From: Hyphomicrobiales bacterium
Lineage (GTDB): Bacteria; Pseudomonadota; Alphaproteobacteria; Rhizobiales; Aestuariivirgaceae
Length of the DNA stretch: 23,772 nucleotides
Direction: 5' to 3'
NCBI GenBank assembly: GCA_025362535.1
Contig: JANYGE010000088.1
Coordinates: 1 to 23,772 of the forward strand
Part shown: positions 14,557 to 23,486 of the stretch, piece after piece
Numbering within the stretch: the stretch's first letter is position 1
Layout of the letters: every line of letters begins with the position of its first letter
Made by a program: the position numbers and the translations under genes
The notes under the pieces: model-generated
Seen by the model: the letters and a program-made list of their open reading frames with translations, nothing else
Told to the model about the DNA's origin: nothing
Databases searched by the model: none

Positions 14557-17172
14557 ATGGCGGGGGAAGCCACGCGCACAACCTGTCCCTATTGCGGTGT
14601 TGGCTGTGGTGTCTTAGCCAAGCGAGAAGGGGACGGTTCCGTAACAATTAAAGGTGATCCGGATCATCCTGCCAATTTCGGTCGACTATGTTCCAAAGGC
14701 TTGGCGCTTGCCGAAACCTTCGGGCTTGAGCAACGTCTCTTGCACCCACGTGTTGGTGGTAGAGATGTTTCATGGGCGGATGCAACAACAGAGGTGGCTC
14801 ACAAATTTTCAGAAGCCATCCGCGATCATGGCCCAGATTCGGTTGCATTTTATGTGTCAGGGCAATTTCTCACAGAAGATTATTATGTTGCCAACAAACT
14901 AATGAAGGGTTTTATCGGTTCGGCCAATATCGACACAAACTCAAGGCTGTGTATGGCGTCTGCAGTTGCGGGGCACAAGCGGGCCTTCGGTGCAGATGTT
15001 GTGCCGTGCAATTACACCGATCTGGAAGAAGCTGATCTGGTGGTGCTGGTTGGTTCAAATCTCGCGTGGTGCCATCCAGTCTTGTTTCAACGTCTGCAAG
15101 CAGCACGGGAGAGGCGCGGAACAAAATTAGTGGTCATTGACCCACGCCGGACCATGACGGCAGAATGCGCTGATCTCCATCTTCAGATTAAGTCAGGCTC
15201 TGATATTTCGCTGTTTAATGGTTTGCTGCAAAATCTTTACAGCCGCGGCGAAATTGATTCGCGCTTTGTGTTTGCACATACTGCAGGACTTGCTGAAACA
15301 CTACTCACCGTCACCGCACATAATGAAACACGAGTGGCTTCGGACACCAGTTTGTCGCTCAGAGAGTTACGAACTTTCTACGATCTCTTTGCCGCAAACG
15401 CTAAAACCGTAACCGTTTTTTCGATGGGCGTGAATCAAGCGAGAGATGGTACGGATAAAGTCAACGCCATCATCAACTGCCATTTGCTAACCGGACGCAT
15501 CGGTAAAATTGGAGCAGGTCCATTTTCCATCACGGGCCAGCCTAACGCAATGGGTGGGCGGGAAGTTGGTGGATTGGCCAATATGCTTGCGGCCCATATG
15601 GACATCGACAATCCTGATCATCGCGCAGGCGTGCAGAGTTTTTGGCAATCACCGCAGATCGTCACGAATTCTGGATTGAAGGCTGTTGATCTGTTCGAAG
15701 CAGTTCACGAAGGGAGGATCAAAGCCCTCTGGATCATGGCGACAAACCCTGCAGTCAGCATGCCGGATTCCATACGAATTGTTGAGGCGTTAAAAGTCTG
15801 TCCCTTTGTTGCAGTGTCTGATGTCACGGCAAATATGGAAACAGCACAATATGCGCATGTGCTTCTCCCCGCCAAGGGCTGGGGCGAGAAGGATGGGACG
15901 GTCACAAATTCCGAGCGGCGCATTTCGCGGCAGCATAGTTTTTTGCCAGCGACAGGTGAAGCTAAAGAAGACTGGCGCATCATGTGTGACGTGGCAATAA
16001 AAATGGATTTTAGTGGTTTCGATTATTCGTCACCAGCAGAAATTTTTGCAGAACATGCAGCCCTCACCCAGGTTTTGAACAATGGCAACAGAACACTTGA
16101 TCTCAAGGATATTGCTGCAAGTGACTATGCCGAACTGCTTCCGCAACAATGGGGAGGCTCACGTCCCTTTTCAAACGGACAGTTTGAAACACCAGATCGC
16201 AAGGCACGGTTTGTTCCAACACCGACGTCCTCCGCAACAACTACTGCAGCTGAAACTTACACGCTCAATACGGGCCGCATTCGTGATCAATGGCATACCA
16301 TGACACGAACGGGACTTGTACCTAGACTATTTGGCCATCGTGCAGAGCCTTATGTGGAGGTTTGCGCGGCTGATGCAGTAAGACTCAATTTACGAGAGGC
16401 CGAACTCACCAGCATTCAGGGTCCTCATGGCAGCGCTGTTGTGCGCGTTTTGATATCTGATGCTGTTTCGCATGGTGAAGTTTTTCAGCCAATGCACTGG
16501 AGCAACTCTTTTGCTTCAGCATCCAAAGCCAACGCTGTTTCGCGCAGTATCGTGGATCCTATCAGTGGGCAACCAGCGCTAAAATCCGCATCAGTATCGA
16601 TCAAGCGATTTCCGGCCCGCTGGTATGGCTATGGCGTAACAGTGAATTCCATCAAACCGGTTTTCGACTATTGGGCTATTAGACCGCTGGCAAACGGTCA
16701 GTCGTTTGAATGTGCCGGACTCGAGCAGCCCGAAGATTGGCGGAGTTTGCTGAGTGAACTCTTCGATTTGAATGATCCTGCATCGGATGTGACATATGTC
16801 TCATCAAAGCCAAATGCAGCATTTCGGTGCGTCGCCACACGGACAGGGAGACTGCATTTTGCTTTCTTCGTTAGCCAAACTCCTGTGCAAGCCAGCCGTC
16901 ATTGGTTGCAGCAGTTGCTTGGATCAGAGGTTGAGGCCGCGACGATTTTGGCAGGTAGGCCAGCGGCCTCCACTTCTGACATCGGACCAATCGTGTGCTC
17001 CTGCAACTCTGTTGGCCGTTCTCAAATCAAGGCAGCCATCGTGGCACTGCCCGGCGCATCGCTCAGTTTGATCTGTGGGGAAACCAAAGCCGGTACGGGT
17101 TGCGGCTCATGCCGACCTGAAATTCAAAGGATCATCAATGAAACCGCAAACTACGCCCAAGCAGCGGAATAG
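14557..17172 (+). CDS. nasA: Assimilatory nitrate reductase catalytic subunit
   Basis: Molybdenum enzyme (bis-MGD cofactor) reducing nitrate to nitrite in the cytoplasm, 871 residues. The N-terminal [4Fe-4S] motif is Cys10, Cys13, Cys17 and Cys45 (CPYCGVGCGV ... RLCSKG), followed by molybdopterin oxidoreductase domains (GQPNAMGGREVGGLANML near 328, MATNPAVSMPD near 394, MHWSNSFAS near 646 in the dinucleotide-binding domain). The C-terminal 60 residues are a BFD-like [2Fe-2S] domain (VCSCNS ... TGCGSCRPE) seen in NasA/NarB-type enzymes. No separate flavoprotein NasB is present, so electrons may come from NirB/NirD. The ATG abuts the nirD stop. Its last 35 bases overlap cysG. Confidence 0.96.
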   Translation: MAGEATRTTCPYCGVGCGVLAKREGDGSVTIKGDPDHPANFGRLCSKGLALAETFGLEQRLLHPRVGGRDVSWADATTEVAHKFSEAIRDHGPDSVAFYVSGQFLTEDYYVANKLMKGFIGSANIDTNSRLCMASAVAGHKRAFGADVVPCNYTDLEEADLVVLVGSNLAWCHPVLFQRLQAARERRGTKLVVIDPRRTMTAECADLHLQIKSGSDISLFNGLLQNLYSRGEIDSRFVFAHTAGLAETLLTVTAHNETRVASDTSLSLRELRTFYDLFAANAKTVTVFSMGVNQARDGTDKVNAIINCHLLTGRIGKIGAGPFSITGQPNAMGGREVGGLANMLAAHMDIDNPDHRAGVQSFWQSPQIVTNSGLKAVDLFEAVHEGRIKALWIMATNPAVSMPDSIRIVEALKVCPFVAVSDVTANMETAQYAHVLLPAKGWGEKDGTVTNSERRISRQHSFLPATGEAKEDWRIMCDVAIKMDFSGFDYSSPAEIFAEHAALTQVLNNGNRTLDLKDIAASDYAELLPQQWGGSRPFSNGQFETPDRKARFVPTPTSSATTTAAETYTLNTGRIRDQWHTMTRTGLVPRLFGHRAEPYVEVCAADAVRLNLREAELTSIQGPHGSAVVRVLISDAVSHGEVFQPMHWSNSFASASKANAVSRSIVDPISGQPALKSASVSIKRFPARWYGYGVTVNSIKPVFDYWAIRPLANGQSFECAGLEQPEDWRSLLSELFDLNDPASDVTYVSSKPNAAFRCVATRTGRLHFAFFVSQTPVQASRHWLQQLLGSEVEAATILAGRPAASTSDIGPIVCSCNSVGRSQIKAAIVALPGASLSLICGETKAGTGCGSCRPEIQRIINETANYAQAAE

Positions 17173-18019
17173 GGCACCGCGTATTGAATCACTTTCGGTC
17201 CTGCCGGTGTTCCTTGACCTCAGGGGTAAGACGGCCGTGATTGTGGGTGATGGCAATGCGGCGCTGTGGAAATTGGAACTCTTAGCAAGTGCTGGGGCAA
17301 AAGTGCGATACATATGCAAGCAGCCAACCCAGGAACTGTTAGATCTGCTGAGCAATGGCAGGTTGGATATTTCGGTTGAAACTGAAGATTGGTGTGATTT
17401 GGACTTTTCTGGCGCGGCAATCATTATTGCAGCCATTGCTCACGAGGAAGCAGCTACATTCCTTGCCCACGCCCAGAGATACACCTCCATGGTCAATGTG
17501 GTTGATCAACCCGATTTCTGCACATTTCAGTTTGGCTCCATCGTCAACAAGTCGCCATTGGTTATCGGCATTTCAACATCAGGAGCTGGCCCCGTGCTGG
17601 CACAATATTTGCGCAATCTGATTGAAGCAATTCTTCCTGATAGCATTCAAAATCGTGTGAAGCGGGCCGCCGCCATTCGCATCCGCGTGAATGCACGATT
17701 GGCCAGCACCGTTCAGCGGCGCAAATATTGGAGCGCTTACTTTGGCAGAAGCTTTGGCTTTCATTCTTCCAAGGAAGGTGACTGTGGCACAACACATATT
17801 GTCAGGGTCTCCAGCGTTGAGAATCTCACATTGGCTGACATTCGCCAAATGCAAGGCGCGGACCGGATTTACTATTGCAATGGCGTTGATCAAGCGATTT
17901 TGAGTTATGGCCGACGCGAAGCACAGCGTATTGAAGTCAAGTCCTTTGATGAAGTCGCCAGCGAGCGAAACGTGCTGCCGCGCAGTGTGTTCATTGCACC
18001 TGCTGCTGTCGCTTGTTGA
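17138..18019 (+). CDS. cysG: CysG-type siroheme protein: precorrin-2 dehydrogenase with methyltransferase remnant
   Basis: A 293-residue protein whose first about 205 residues match the dehydrogenase/ferrochelatase half of CysG: VFLDLRGKTAVIVGDGNAAL (NAD site, residues 24-43), catalytic-type Asp123 in VNVVDQPDFC, and STSGAGPVLAQYLRNLIE then the helical dimerisation segment ending RRKYWSAYF. It should oxidise precorrin-2 and insert iron to finish siroheme for NirB. Residues about 218-268 still align with the start of the SUMT methyltransferase half (LTLADIRQMQGADRIYY against LTLKGLQQIQQADVVVY of E. coli CysG), but the SAM-binding GAGPGD segment and the rest of the domain are missing. ATG 17138 has AAAGG 7 bases upstream and overlaps nasA by 35 bases. 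A separate SUMT gene must exist elsewhere. Confidence 0.86.
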   Translation: MKPQTTPKQRNRAPRIESLSVLPVFLDLRGKTAVIVGDGNAALWKLELLASAGAKVRYICKQPTQELLDLLSNGRLDISVETEDWCDLDFSGAAIIIAAIAHEEAATFLAHAQRYTSMVNVVDQPDFCTFQFGSIVNKSPLVIGISTSGAGPVLAQYLRNLIEAILPDSIQNRVKRAAAIRIRVNARLASTVQRRKYWSAYFGRSFGFHSSKEGDCGTTHIVRVSSVENLTLADIRQMQGADRIYYCNGVDQAILSYGRREAQRIEVKSFDEVASERNVLPRSVFIAPAAVAC

Positions 18020-18048
18020 TTGAAGTTTTAGTTCCGCCAGCAAAAGAC

Positions 18049-18124
18049 TGGTGCCGCTTAGGTGAATCGAACACCTGACCCCGTCATTACGAATGACGTG
18101 CTCTACCGACTGAGCTAAAGCGGC
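18049..18124 (-). tRNA. tRNA-Thr(CGU), CCA encoded
   Basis: The minus strand folds into a full cloverleaf: acceptor GCCGCTT/AAGCGGC, D-arm GCTC/GAGC, anticodon stem CGTCA/TGACG with loop TTCGTAA, and T-arm AGGTG-TTCGATT-CACCT. The anticodon CGT reads ACG codons, so the tRNA carries threonine. Discriminator A and a 3' CCA are encoded in the DNA. It lies 52 bases after the hemY stop on the same strand and converges on cysG. A possible promoter (TTGAAT, 17 bases, TAATTC) lies between hemY and the tRNA but is weak. Confidence 0.96.
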
Positions 18125-18176
18125 CTATTTCAGTGTGCTACGAATTAGCCTGTTTCAAAGACGAATTCAACAACAC

Positions 18177-19580
18177 TCAGTCAATGCCGGGATCATCAGG
18201 CAAGCGAGTGGGTTCGGTGGGTTTTGCTTCCTCGACTTGCGTTTCTAACAATGGTGTTTCGCCAGCGGACTGAATTTGCCACTGCGTGCCCATCGCCATT
18301 TCAAAGGGTGGCTTCCATTCGCAAGGGACGATTTCGCCTGTGACCGGAGATACTGGAGTCCAGCGCACTGAAGCCACCCCATCGGACACCCAGATCGGAT
18401 CGCGCGAAGCATGAAGAGCCCGGGCCAACCACTCGCGTGAACGACCCTTATCGCCTTGCGCATCTTCAACCTCAGCCATTAAGCCACACACGCGAGCTTG
18501 CGGATGATCTTGAACAAAAGCTTCAAGTGTTGTTTTGGCAACATCGAAACGTTTGGCATTGATGGCAGCGCGCGCCAATGCACACGCGTTTTCAACATGA
18601 GGTTCAGTCTTGCCAACAAAATCGCGCACACGTTCAAAGCGCTCCTCAGCATCTTCCAGAGGCTTGGCGTTAGAATACACTTGAATAAGCTCTGGATGTG
18701 GCGAAACCGCCCAGCAACTTTGTAACATTTTAACTGCTTTACGGGTGTTGCCAGAAGCAATCTGGCACCTTGCGGCCACCAAGACGGCAGGCACCAATGT
18801 GGCATCAAGTCCGTGCGCTTGCTGTGCGAGCTCTAAAGCCCGCACAGGATTAATGTCTTCATCTGCAAGGGCTTGAGCGGTTAAAAGAGCCGCTTGCTTT
18901 TTAGCAGCCTCTTCGCGCGGCATTATGCCAGCTTTGGCCTGATTGGCAACCGTTGCTGCCGCAGCAGCCCAATCCTTTGCTGTGGTTTGAACTTGCAGTA
19001 TAGCAGTCGAGGCCCAAGGCAAACGCGAATTTTTTGCTAGAGCACGCTCAGCAATGTTGCGCGCCGCGGCCCAATCACCAGCCTGTTTGGCTTCTGCAAA
19101 TAATCCACGCAACCCTAGGACTTCAGTATCGGCCGATTTAGTCATAGCTTCAAAGGCTAGCTTCACGCCGGCACGATCTCCTTTGAGCTGCGCTGCCTGT
19201 GCAGTAAGCAAAGTTACCAAGGGCTCACTCTTCAAAGTTTCACCTGCTATTGTAGCATGGCGTGCAGCGGCCTGCACGTCTCCTGCTCCAGCGGCGATGA
19301 TTCCGCGCGACAATGAATCATAGGCTTTGCGATGTTTACGAAAACGCCAATGTTCTCGAGCCGCTGATGGGCTGCGCCAAATCATGCTAACCACGCGCCA
19401 GACTGCATAAGCACAAAGGAGCGCGATAGAAAGCAGTGCCACCCCAACCAATACTGACATATGGATTTCACGGCCCAGCCAGTTAATCGTAACCTGCCCA
19501 GGCCTATCGGCCAACCAAGCAAAGCCTATCGCCGCTAGAACAAGCAAACCAAAACGCCATAATAACTTCACCATGACCAT
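18177..19580 (-). CDS. hemY: HemY-type TPR membrane protein
   Basis: A 467-residue inner-membrane protein of the proteobacterial HemY family. Two hydrophobic segments sit at about residues 5-24 and 41-64, joined by the family-typical DRPGQVTINWLGREIHMS hairpin loop. A basic stretch (WRSPSAAREHWRFRKHRKAY) follows, then Ala-rich TPR-like helices to about residue 400 and an acidic, proline-rich tail. It is linked to late heme synthesis by genetic position, with no demonstrated catalytic role; it is unrelated to the Bacillus HemY oxidase. The start shares one base with the upstream stop (TGATG), so translation is coupled; a second ATG two codons in is an alternative. Confidence 0.88.
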   Translation of the reverse strand: MVMVKLLWRFGLLVLAAIGFAWLADRPGQVTINWLGREIHMSVLVGVALLSIALLCAYAVWRVVSMIWRSPSAAREHWRFRKHRKAYDSLSRGIIAAGAGDVQAAARHATIAGETLKSEPLVTLLTAQAAQLKGDRAGVKLAFEAMTKSADTEVLGLRGLFAEAKQAGDWAAARNIAERALAKNSRLPWASTAILQVQTTAKDWAAAAATVANQAKAGIMPREEAAKKQAALLTAQALADEDINPVRALELAQQAHGLDATLVPAVLVAARCQIASGNTRKAVKMLQSCWAVSPHPELIQVYSNAKPLEDAEERFERVRDFVGKTEPHVENACALARAAINAKRFDVAKTTLEAFVQDHPQARVCGLMAEVEDAQGDKGRSREWLARALHASRDPIWVSDGVASVRWTPVSPVTGEIVPCEWKPPFEMAMGTQWQIQSAGETPLLETQVEEAKPTEPTRLPDDPGID

Positions 19581-20701
19581 CAGCCCTTCGCTGCAATTTG
19601 GCGCAAGACCGCTGCAGATGTCATTTCGAGAGCGTGTTCTATGCCGAGCCGAGCCGCCGCTCGATCATGCCAACGTTGCAGTTCGACGGGGAGAGCCCCT
19701 TCATGGCTTGTCAGATTTGTAACTGCTGCGCCAAGATCGCCTTGTTCAGCCAAGGCTGCAACTTGCGATGCCACCTGATCCCAATCCTCAGTTCCAGCAA
19801 TCTTGATGGTGACCAAGTTCCCAAGCATAGAGTTTGCATAACCCCACCAACTGCCATCAGGCGCAGGTGCTGGCGCGGGCTTTGGCAGGCTCGCTGCTGC
19901 CGACCTTAATTCCACACCCAAGGCCAAAGCATTTGGCAAGCCTTGCGCAGCATGACTTTGCAAAAAATCTAATCCGTCAGCAGCCGGCACCATAACCGCG
20001 ATACGATCTATTTCACTTTGATAAGACGTGCCAGCTGCAATTTTTGCTTTAAGGTCAGCTAAGCTCTGTGAGAGCACAGTTGTGTCAACAGCCGTTTGAC
20101 TGACTTGCTTCATGCTTTCGACATCTTTTTCGAGTGCACTGATTCGCGCCGCAAAGGCTGGGTTCTCATAAGGCACAGGATTAGGTATCGGCCCCGCAGT
20201 GCCACCATTCGAATAGGGCATGGCGGCCACGCTTGCGCTTGCACTTGCCGCAACTTGCGCTTTAAACTCTTCGAGTGAGGAGTTGGCAGCCGCCAAAGTT
20301 TTTTCCAAATTGGCAACGGATGCTTTTACCGAGCTGGAACTCTCCTGCAGCTTTGCCACTTCTGCCGCCGCCGTTTGAGCCGCCGCCAATTGTGATTTTA
20401 TCTCATCAGTAAAACCAACAACAGCTTCAACTTTTTTGTTTAAAGTCTTTCCAGTCGATTCAAGTCCGTCCATACGCGTGGCCATCGCACGCACCTGATC
20501 TGATGGTAAATAGCTCGACAGGAGATCACGGTAGGCCCATCCGCCGCCGATTGCACTCACCACACTAACCCCAAGCGCTATCGCAATAATTCTGCCCCAG
20601 GCTTGTGGAGGTTTGGGTTCAATCTTGTCCTCGACCTTCCCCTCAATAATATTTTCGGGAGGAATCTCGATGATCTCAGCTGCGTTATCAATGTCACTCA
20701 T
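19580..20701 (-). CDS. Mitofilin/HemX-like membrane coiled-coil protein
   Basis: A 373-residue protein with an acidic N-terminus, one membrane segment at about residues 36-57 (IIAIALGVSVVSAIGGGWAY), a predicted Ala/Lys/Glu-rich coiled coil from about 70 to 165, a Ser/Ala/Pro-rich linker, a further helical part and a compact C-terminal domain (LTSHEGALPVELQRWHDRAAARLGIE split across its end). This layout, and its place between hemD and hemY, match the alphaproteobacterial mitofilin (Mic60) family, which shapes the inner membrane; older annotations call such genes hemX-like. ATG 20701 has AGGTGAG about 8 bases upstream and is preferred to an upstream ATG in the hemD end. Only 11 bases separate it from hemD. 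Confidence 0.78.
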   Translation of the reverse strand: MSDIDNAAEIIEIPPENIIEGKVEDKIEPKPPQAWGRIIAIALGVSVVSAIGGGWAYRDLLSSYLPSDQVRAMATRMDGLESTGKTLNKKVEAVVGFTDEIKSQLAAAQTAAAEVAKLQESSSSVKASVANLEKTLAAANSSLEEFKAQVAASASASVAAMPYSNGGTAGPIPNPVPYENPAFAARISALEKDVESMKQVSQTAVDTTVLSQSLADLKAKIAAGTSYQSEIDRIAVMVPAADGLDFLQSHAAQGLPNALALGVELRSAAASLPKPAPAPAPDGSWWGYANSMLGNLVTIKIAGTEDWDQVASQVAALAEQGDLGAAVTNLTSHEGALPVELQRWHDRAAARLGIEHALEMTSAAVLRQIAAKG

Positions 20702-20712
20702 GATCAACTCAC

Positions 20713-21414
20713 CTATTCTGCTTTTGCTTTGCAATCAAGCGCCGCAATTAATGCGGCTTGGGTTGGATTTTCTGCGATGCGTTTTAACCAATTTTCAGGC
20801 AGATATGCCGCAATTGTTTGGGATAAACAAATATGGACAGGTGTGAAATCAGCAGTCTGCAACTGAAGGTTCTTAACAGCCAAAACCCATAACTTTGCAC
20901 TGCGTGGCGAATAGAGCAAAACCGCATTTGAAGATTCTATTTCAGCTTCAAAACCAAGCAAACTGGTAGGTCGTGCTTCATAGGTTATCACGCGGTCCAC
21001 ATCAAAACCCTCGCCACGTAACTTTCCTTCAAGATCTCCCGAAGTTTCAGATCCAGAAATATAAAGAATAGGCCCTTGGTCGGGCTTGAGCGCCGCCACA
21101 ATGTGTGCCGCCAACTTAACCACATCGCCACCCTTGGCCTGCACATGCAGAAACCCCCGTTCAAGCGCAACTTGCATTGATTGTGGCCCCACCGCAAAAA
21201 CTGGAATTGCTTTGAGGCCTTCAATATTTTTTAACACGCGAACACCATTTGCACTGGTCAAACAAATCGCTTGATATTTGCGCTTTGGAAACGTCACTGC
21301 GGCACGTGCTACAATTTCCAACAGAGGCGCAACAACAACCTCATGTCCCATGGCCTTAAGCTTGCCAGCCAGTGGCGTTGCATCTTCAAGTGGTCTGGTG
21401 ATGATGATTTTCAT
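20713..21414 (-). CDS. hemD: HemD, uroporphyrinogen-III synthase
   Basis: Cyclises and inverts ring D of hydroxymethylbilane to give uroporphyrinogen III, the branch point to heme and siroheme. It is 233 residues long, slightly below the family's usual size, and starts MKIIITRPLEDATPLAGKLKAMG, the characteristic HemD opening. Other marks are ICLTSANGVRVL near residue 51 and ILYISGSETSGDLEGKLRGEGFDVDRVITYEAR split around residue 115-147. HemD sequences diverge strongly, so position beside hemC helps the call. The ATG overlaps the hemC stop by one base (TGATG), indicating coupled translation. Confidence 0.93.
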   Translation of the reverse strand: MKIIITRPLEDATPLAGKLKAMGHEVVVAPLLEIVARAAVTFPKRKYQAICLTSANGVRVLKNIEGLKAIPVFAVGPQSMQVALERGFLHVQAKGGDVVKLAAHIVAALKPDQGPILYISGSETSGDLEGKLRGEGFDVDRVITYEARPTSLLGFEAEIESSNAVLLYSPRSAKLWVLAVKNLQLQTADFTPVHICLSQTIAAYLPENWLKRIAENPTQAALIAALDCKAKAE

Positions 21415-22328
21415 CAGTAAGCGATCAACTTTCCGCCGCGCAGCTTCACCTCTTCGCCAGCGTCATACCCCATTCGCCATGCATCAGCTGGCGCGCCATT
21501 GCGGGTCACGGTAAACACATGTGCGCCATCCAATGTGAGAGCCTCACCACGAAATTTTAAAAAGCCATTTTCAATCACCGCATGTCCTGCAATCGGCGTG
21601 CGGCAGGAGCCATCAAGGGCTGCCATAAAGCCGCGTTCGCAAGTGACTGCAACAGCTGTAGCTTCGTGATTGAGCGGAGCAAGGATTTTACCAACGGCAT
21701 CATCACGTTGATTGATTTGAATGCCAATGGCGCCTTGGGCAACTGCTGGCAACATATCTTCCATCGGCATCAAACAGGTAATCTTATCGGCAAGGCCAAG
21801 CCGATTAAGGCCAGCGCTGGCAAGAAAAGTTGCATGGGCCACACCGTCTTGCAGCTTCTGTAAACGCGTCTGCACATTGCCGCGAAAAGAAACTGTTTTG
21901 AGATCAGGCCGTACCCGAAGTGCCTGCGCTGTGCGTCGCACCGAGGATGAGCCAAGAATTGCAGCGTGAGGCAGTGTCGCCAAATCAGCTGCCGCAAAAC
22001 TGATAAAGGCATCGCGCGCATCTTCACGCGGCAAATAGGCCACCACGCTCAAACCTTCTGGCATTTTGGCGGGCATGTCTTTCATCGAATGCACGGCAAT
22101 ATCAATGGCCCCAGCAAACAGCGCTTCTTCCAACTCTTTGGTGAAAAGCCCCTTGCCACCAATCTCGCTCAAAGGCCGATCACCAATTCTATCGCCAGTG
22201 GTTGTAAAGGTTTTAATTTCAACGGCGTCAGCCGCCCAACTATGTGCCGCCAGCAAACGGTCCCGCGTCTCATGCGCCTGAGCAAGGGCGAGAGGTGAAC
22301 CACGGGTTCCAATGAGAATTCTGTTCAT
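21414..22328 (-). CDS. hemC: HemC, porphobilinogen deaminase
   Basis: Polymerises four porphobilinogens into hydroxymethylbilane, 304 residues, cytoplasmic. The opening MNRILIGTRGSPLALAQA, the HSMKDMP motif with catalytic Asp84, the arginine-rich LGSSSVRRTAQ and FRGNVQTRL segments, and Cys242 in GSCRTPIAGHA, which carries the dipyrromethane cofactor, are all present. It is first in the minus-strand heme operon and divergent from tsaD across 63 bases, which must hold its promoter. The start fits the family exactly, though the ribosome site upstream is weak. Confidence 0.97.
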   Translation of the reverse strand: MNRILIGTRGSPLALAQAHETRDRLLAAHSWAADAVEIKTFTTTGDRIGDRPLSEIGGKGLFTKELEEALFAGAIDIAVHSMKDMPAKMPEGLSVVAYLPREDARDAFISFAAADLATLPHAAILGSSSVRRTAQALRVRPDLKTVSFRGNVQTRLQKLQDGVAHATFLASAGLNRLGLADKITCLMPMEDMLPAVAQGAIGIQINQRDDAVGKILAPLNHEATAVAVTCERGFMAALDGSCRTPIAGHAVIENGFLKFRGEALTLDGAHVFTVTRNGAPADAWRMGYDAGEEVKLRGGKLIAY

Positions 22329-22391
22329 TTGCCAAGTTTAGGCGTGAGATGCTAGAGCGGCAACCCTAGAGATCAACCCAGTATCGGACCT

Positions 22392-23486
22392 ATGGCCGCA
22401 GCACCCACATATATTTTAGGTATTGAAACCTCTTGCGATGAAACAGCAGCAGCTGTGGTGCGCCGTGACGATGAAGGTCGGGGTGAGTTGCTGAGCAATG
22501 TGGTGCTCTCGCAACTGAAGGAACATGCGCCTTTCGGAGGCGTGGTGCCGGAAATTGCTGCGCGCGCCCATGTCATTCATCTTGATCGATTGATCGAGCA
22601 ATCTATGGCAGAGGCAAAACTTAATTTTAACGAACTAAGTGCTGTGGCGGCAACTGCAGGGCCAGGCTTGCTTGGGGGATTAATCGTCGGCCTCACCGCC
22701 GGAAAAGCCATCACCATGGCTCATGACTTACCTTTCCTCGCCATCAATCATCTAGAGGGCCATGCCTTAACGCCGCGCTTGTTGAGTGATTGTGAGTTTC
22801 CATATTTGCTGCTCCTCATTTCTGGTGGCCACACACAGTTCCAATTGGTCGAGGGGGTTGGCCATTATAAACGCCTCGGCACCACAATAGATGATGCTTT
22901 AGGCGAAGCCTTCGATAAAACTGCAAAGCTTCTGGGCTTGGGTTATCCGGGAGGCCCACGTGTGGAGGCCTATTCGAAGCGCGGCAATGCTAAACGATTT
23001 GATTTTCCGCGCCCTCTGAAAGGTCGCAATGATTGCAATTTTTCTTTTTCTGGATTGAAAACCGCAGTGCGTGAAACGGTAAATAATCTGGGCACGTTGA
23101 GCGATACAGATGTGGCCGATATTTGCGCCAGTTTTGAACTTGCCGTCGTCGAAACTTTGGTCGATCGTTTGACCCGCGCCTTCGCACGGTTCAATGAGAT
23201 GCATCCGAATGTGAGAAAGCCAACCCTTGTGGTGGCGGGGGGTGTGGCTGCCAATGCCAAATTGCGTCAAGCCATAGAACTGACTTGCGCAAAACATAAT
23301 TTCACTTTGAACGTGCCACCATTTCATCTGTGTACGGACAATGCGGCGATGATTGCATGGGCAGGTGCCGAACGGCTGGCATTGGGCCTCACCGATGATA
23401 TTGCTTTCAAGGCCCGCCCGCGCTGGCCATTGGATAGTGTTTCTGCACCTATCTATGGATCAGGTCGCCTCGGAGCCAAAGCATGA
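22392..23486 (+). CDS. tsaD: TsaD, tRNA threonylcarbamoyladenosine synthase subunit
   Basis: Catalytic subunit that transfers the threonylcarbamoyl group to A37 of ANN-reading tRNAs, 364 residues. It has the family start [16 protein letters not shown], the metal-binding His pair in [54 protein letters not shown] and the [13 protein letters not shown] and [16 protein letters not shown] blocks. ATG 22392 is 16 bases into the family's usual N-terminus region and gives nine residues before the first strand; the upstream ribosome site is poor. Its stop overlaps gpsA by four bases. The tRNA-Thr in this window decodes ACG, one of the codons TsaD-modified tRNAs read, probably a coincidence of position. 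Confidence 0.97.
   Translation: MAAAPTYILGIETSCDETAAAVVRRDDEGRGELLSNVVLSQLKEHAPFGGVVPEIAARAHVIHLDRLIEQSMAEAKLNFNELSAVAATAGPGLLGGLIVGLTAGKAITMAHDLPFLAINHLEGHALTPRLLSDCEFPYLLLLISGGHTQFQLVEGVGHYKRLGTTIDDALGEAFDKTAKLLGLGYPGGPRVEAYSKRGNAKRFDFPRPLKGRNDCNFSFSGLKTAVRETVNNLGTLSDTDVADICASFELAVVETLVDRLTRAFARFNEMHPNVRKPTLVVAGGVAANAKLRQAIELTCAKHNFTLNVPPFHLCTDNAAMIAWAGAERLALGLTDDIAFKARPRWPLDSVSAPIYGSGRLGAKA

Noticed and set aside
18030..18052. CCAG/CTGG inverted repeat after cysG as an operon terminator
   Set aside because: The stem is only four pairs, no T-run follows, and it overlaps the 3' end of the tRNA gene.
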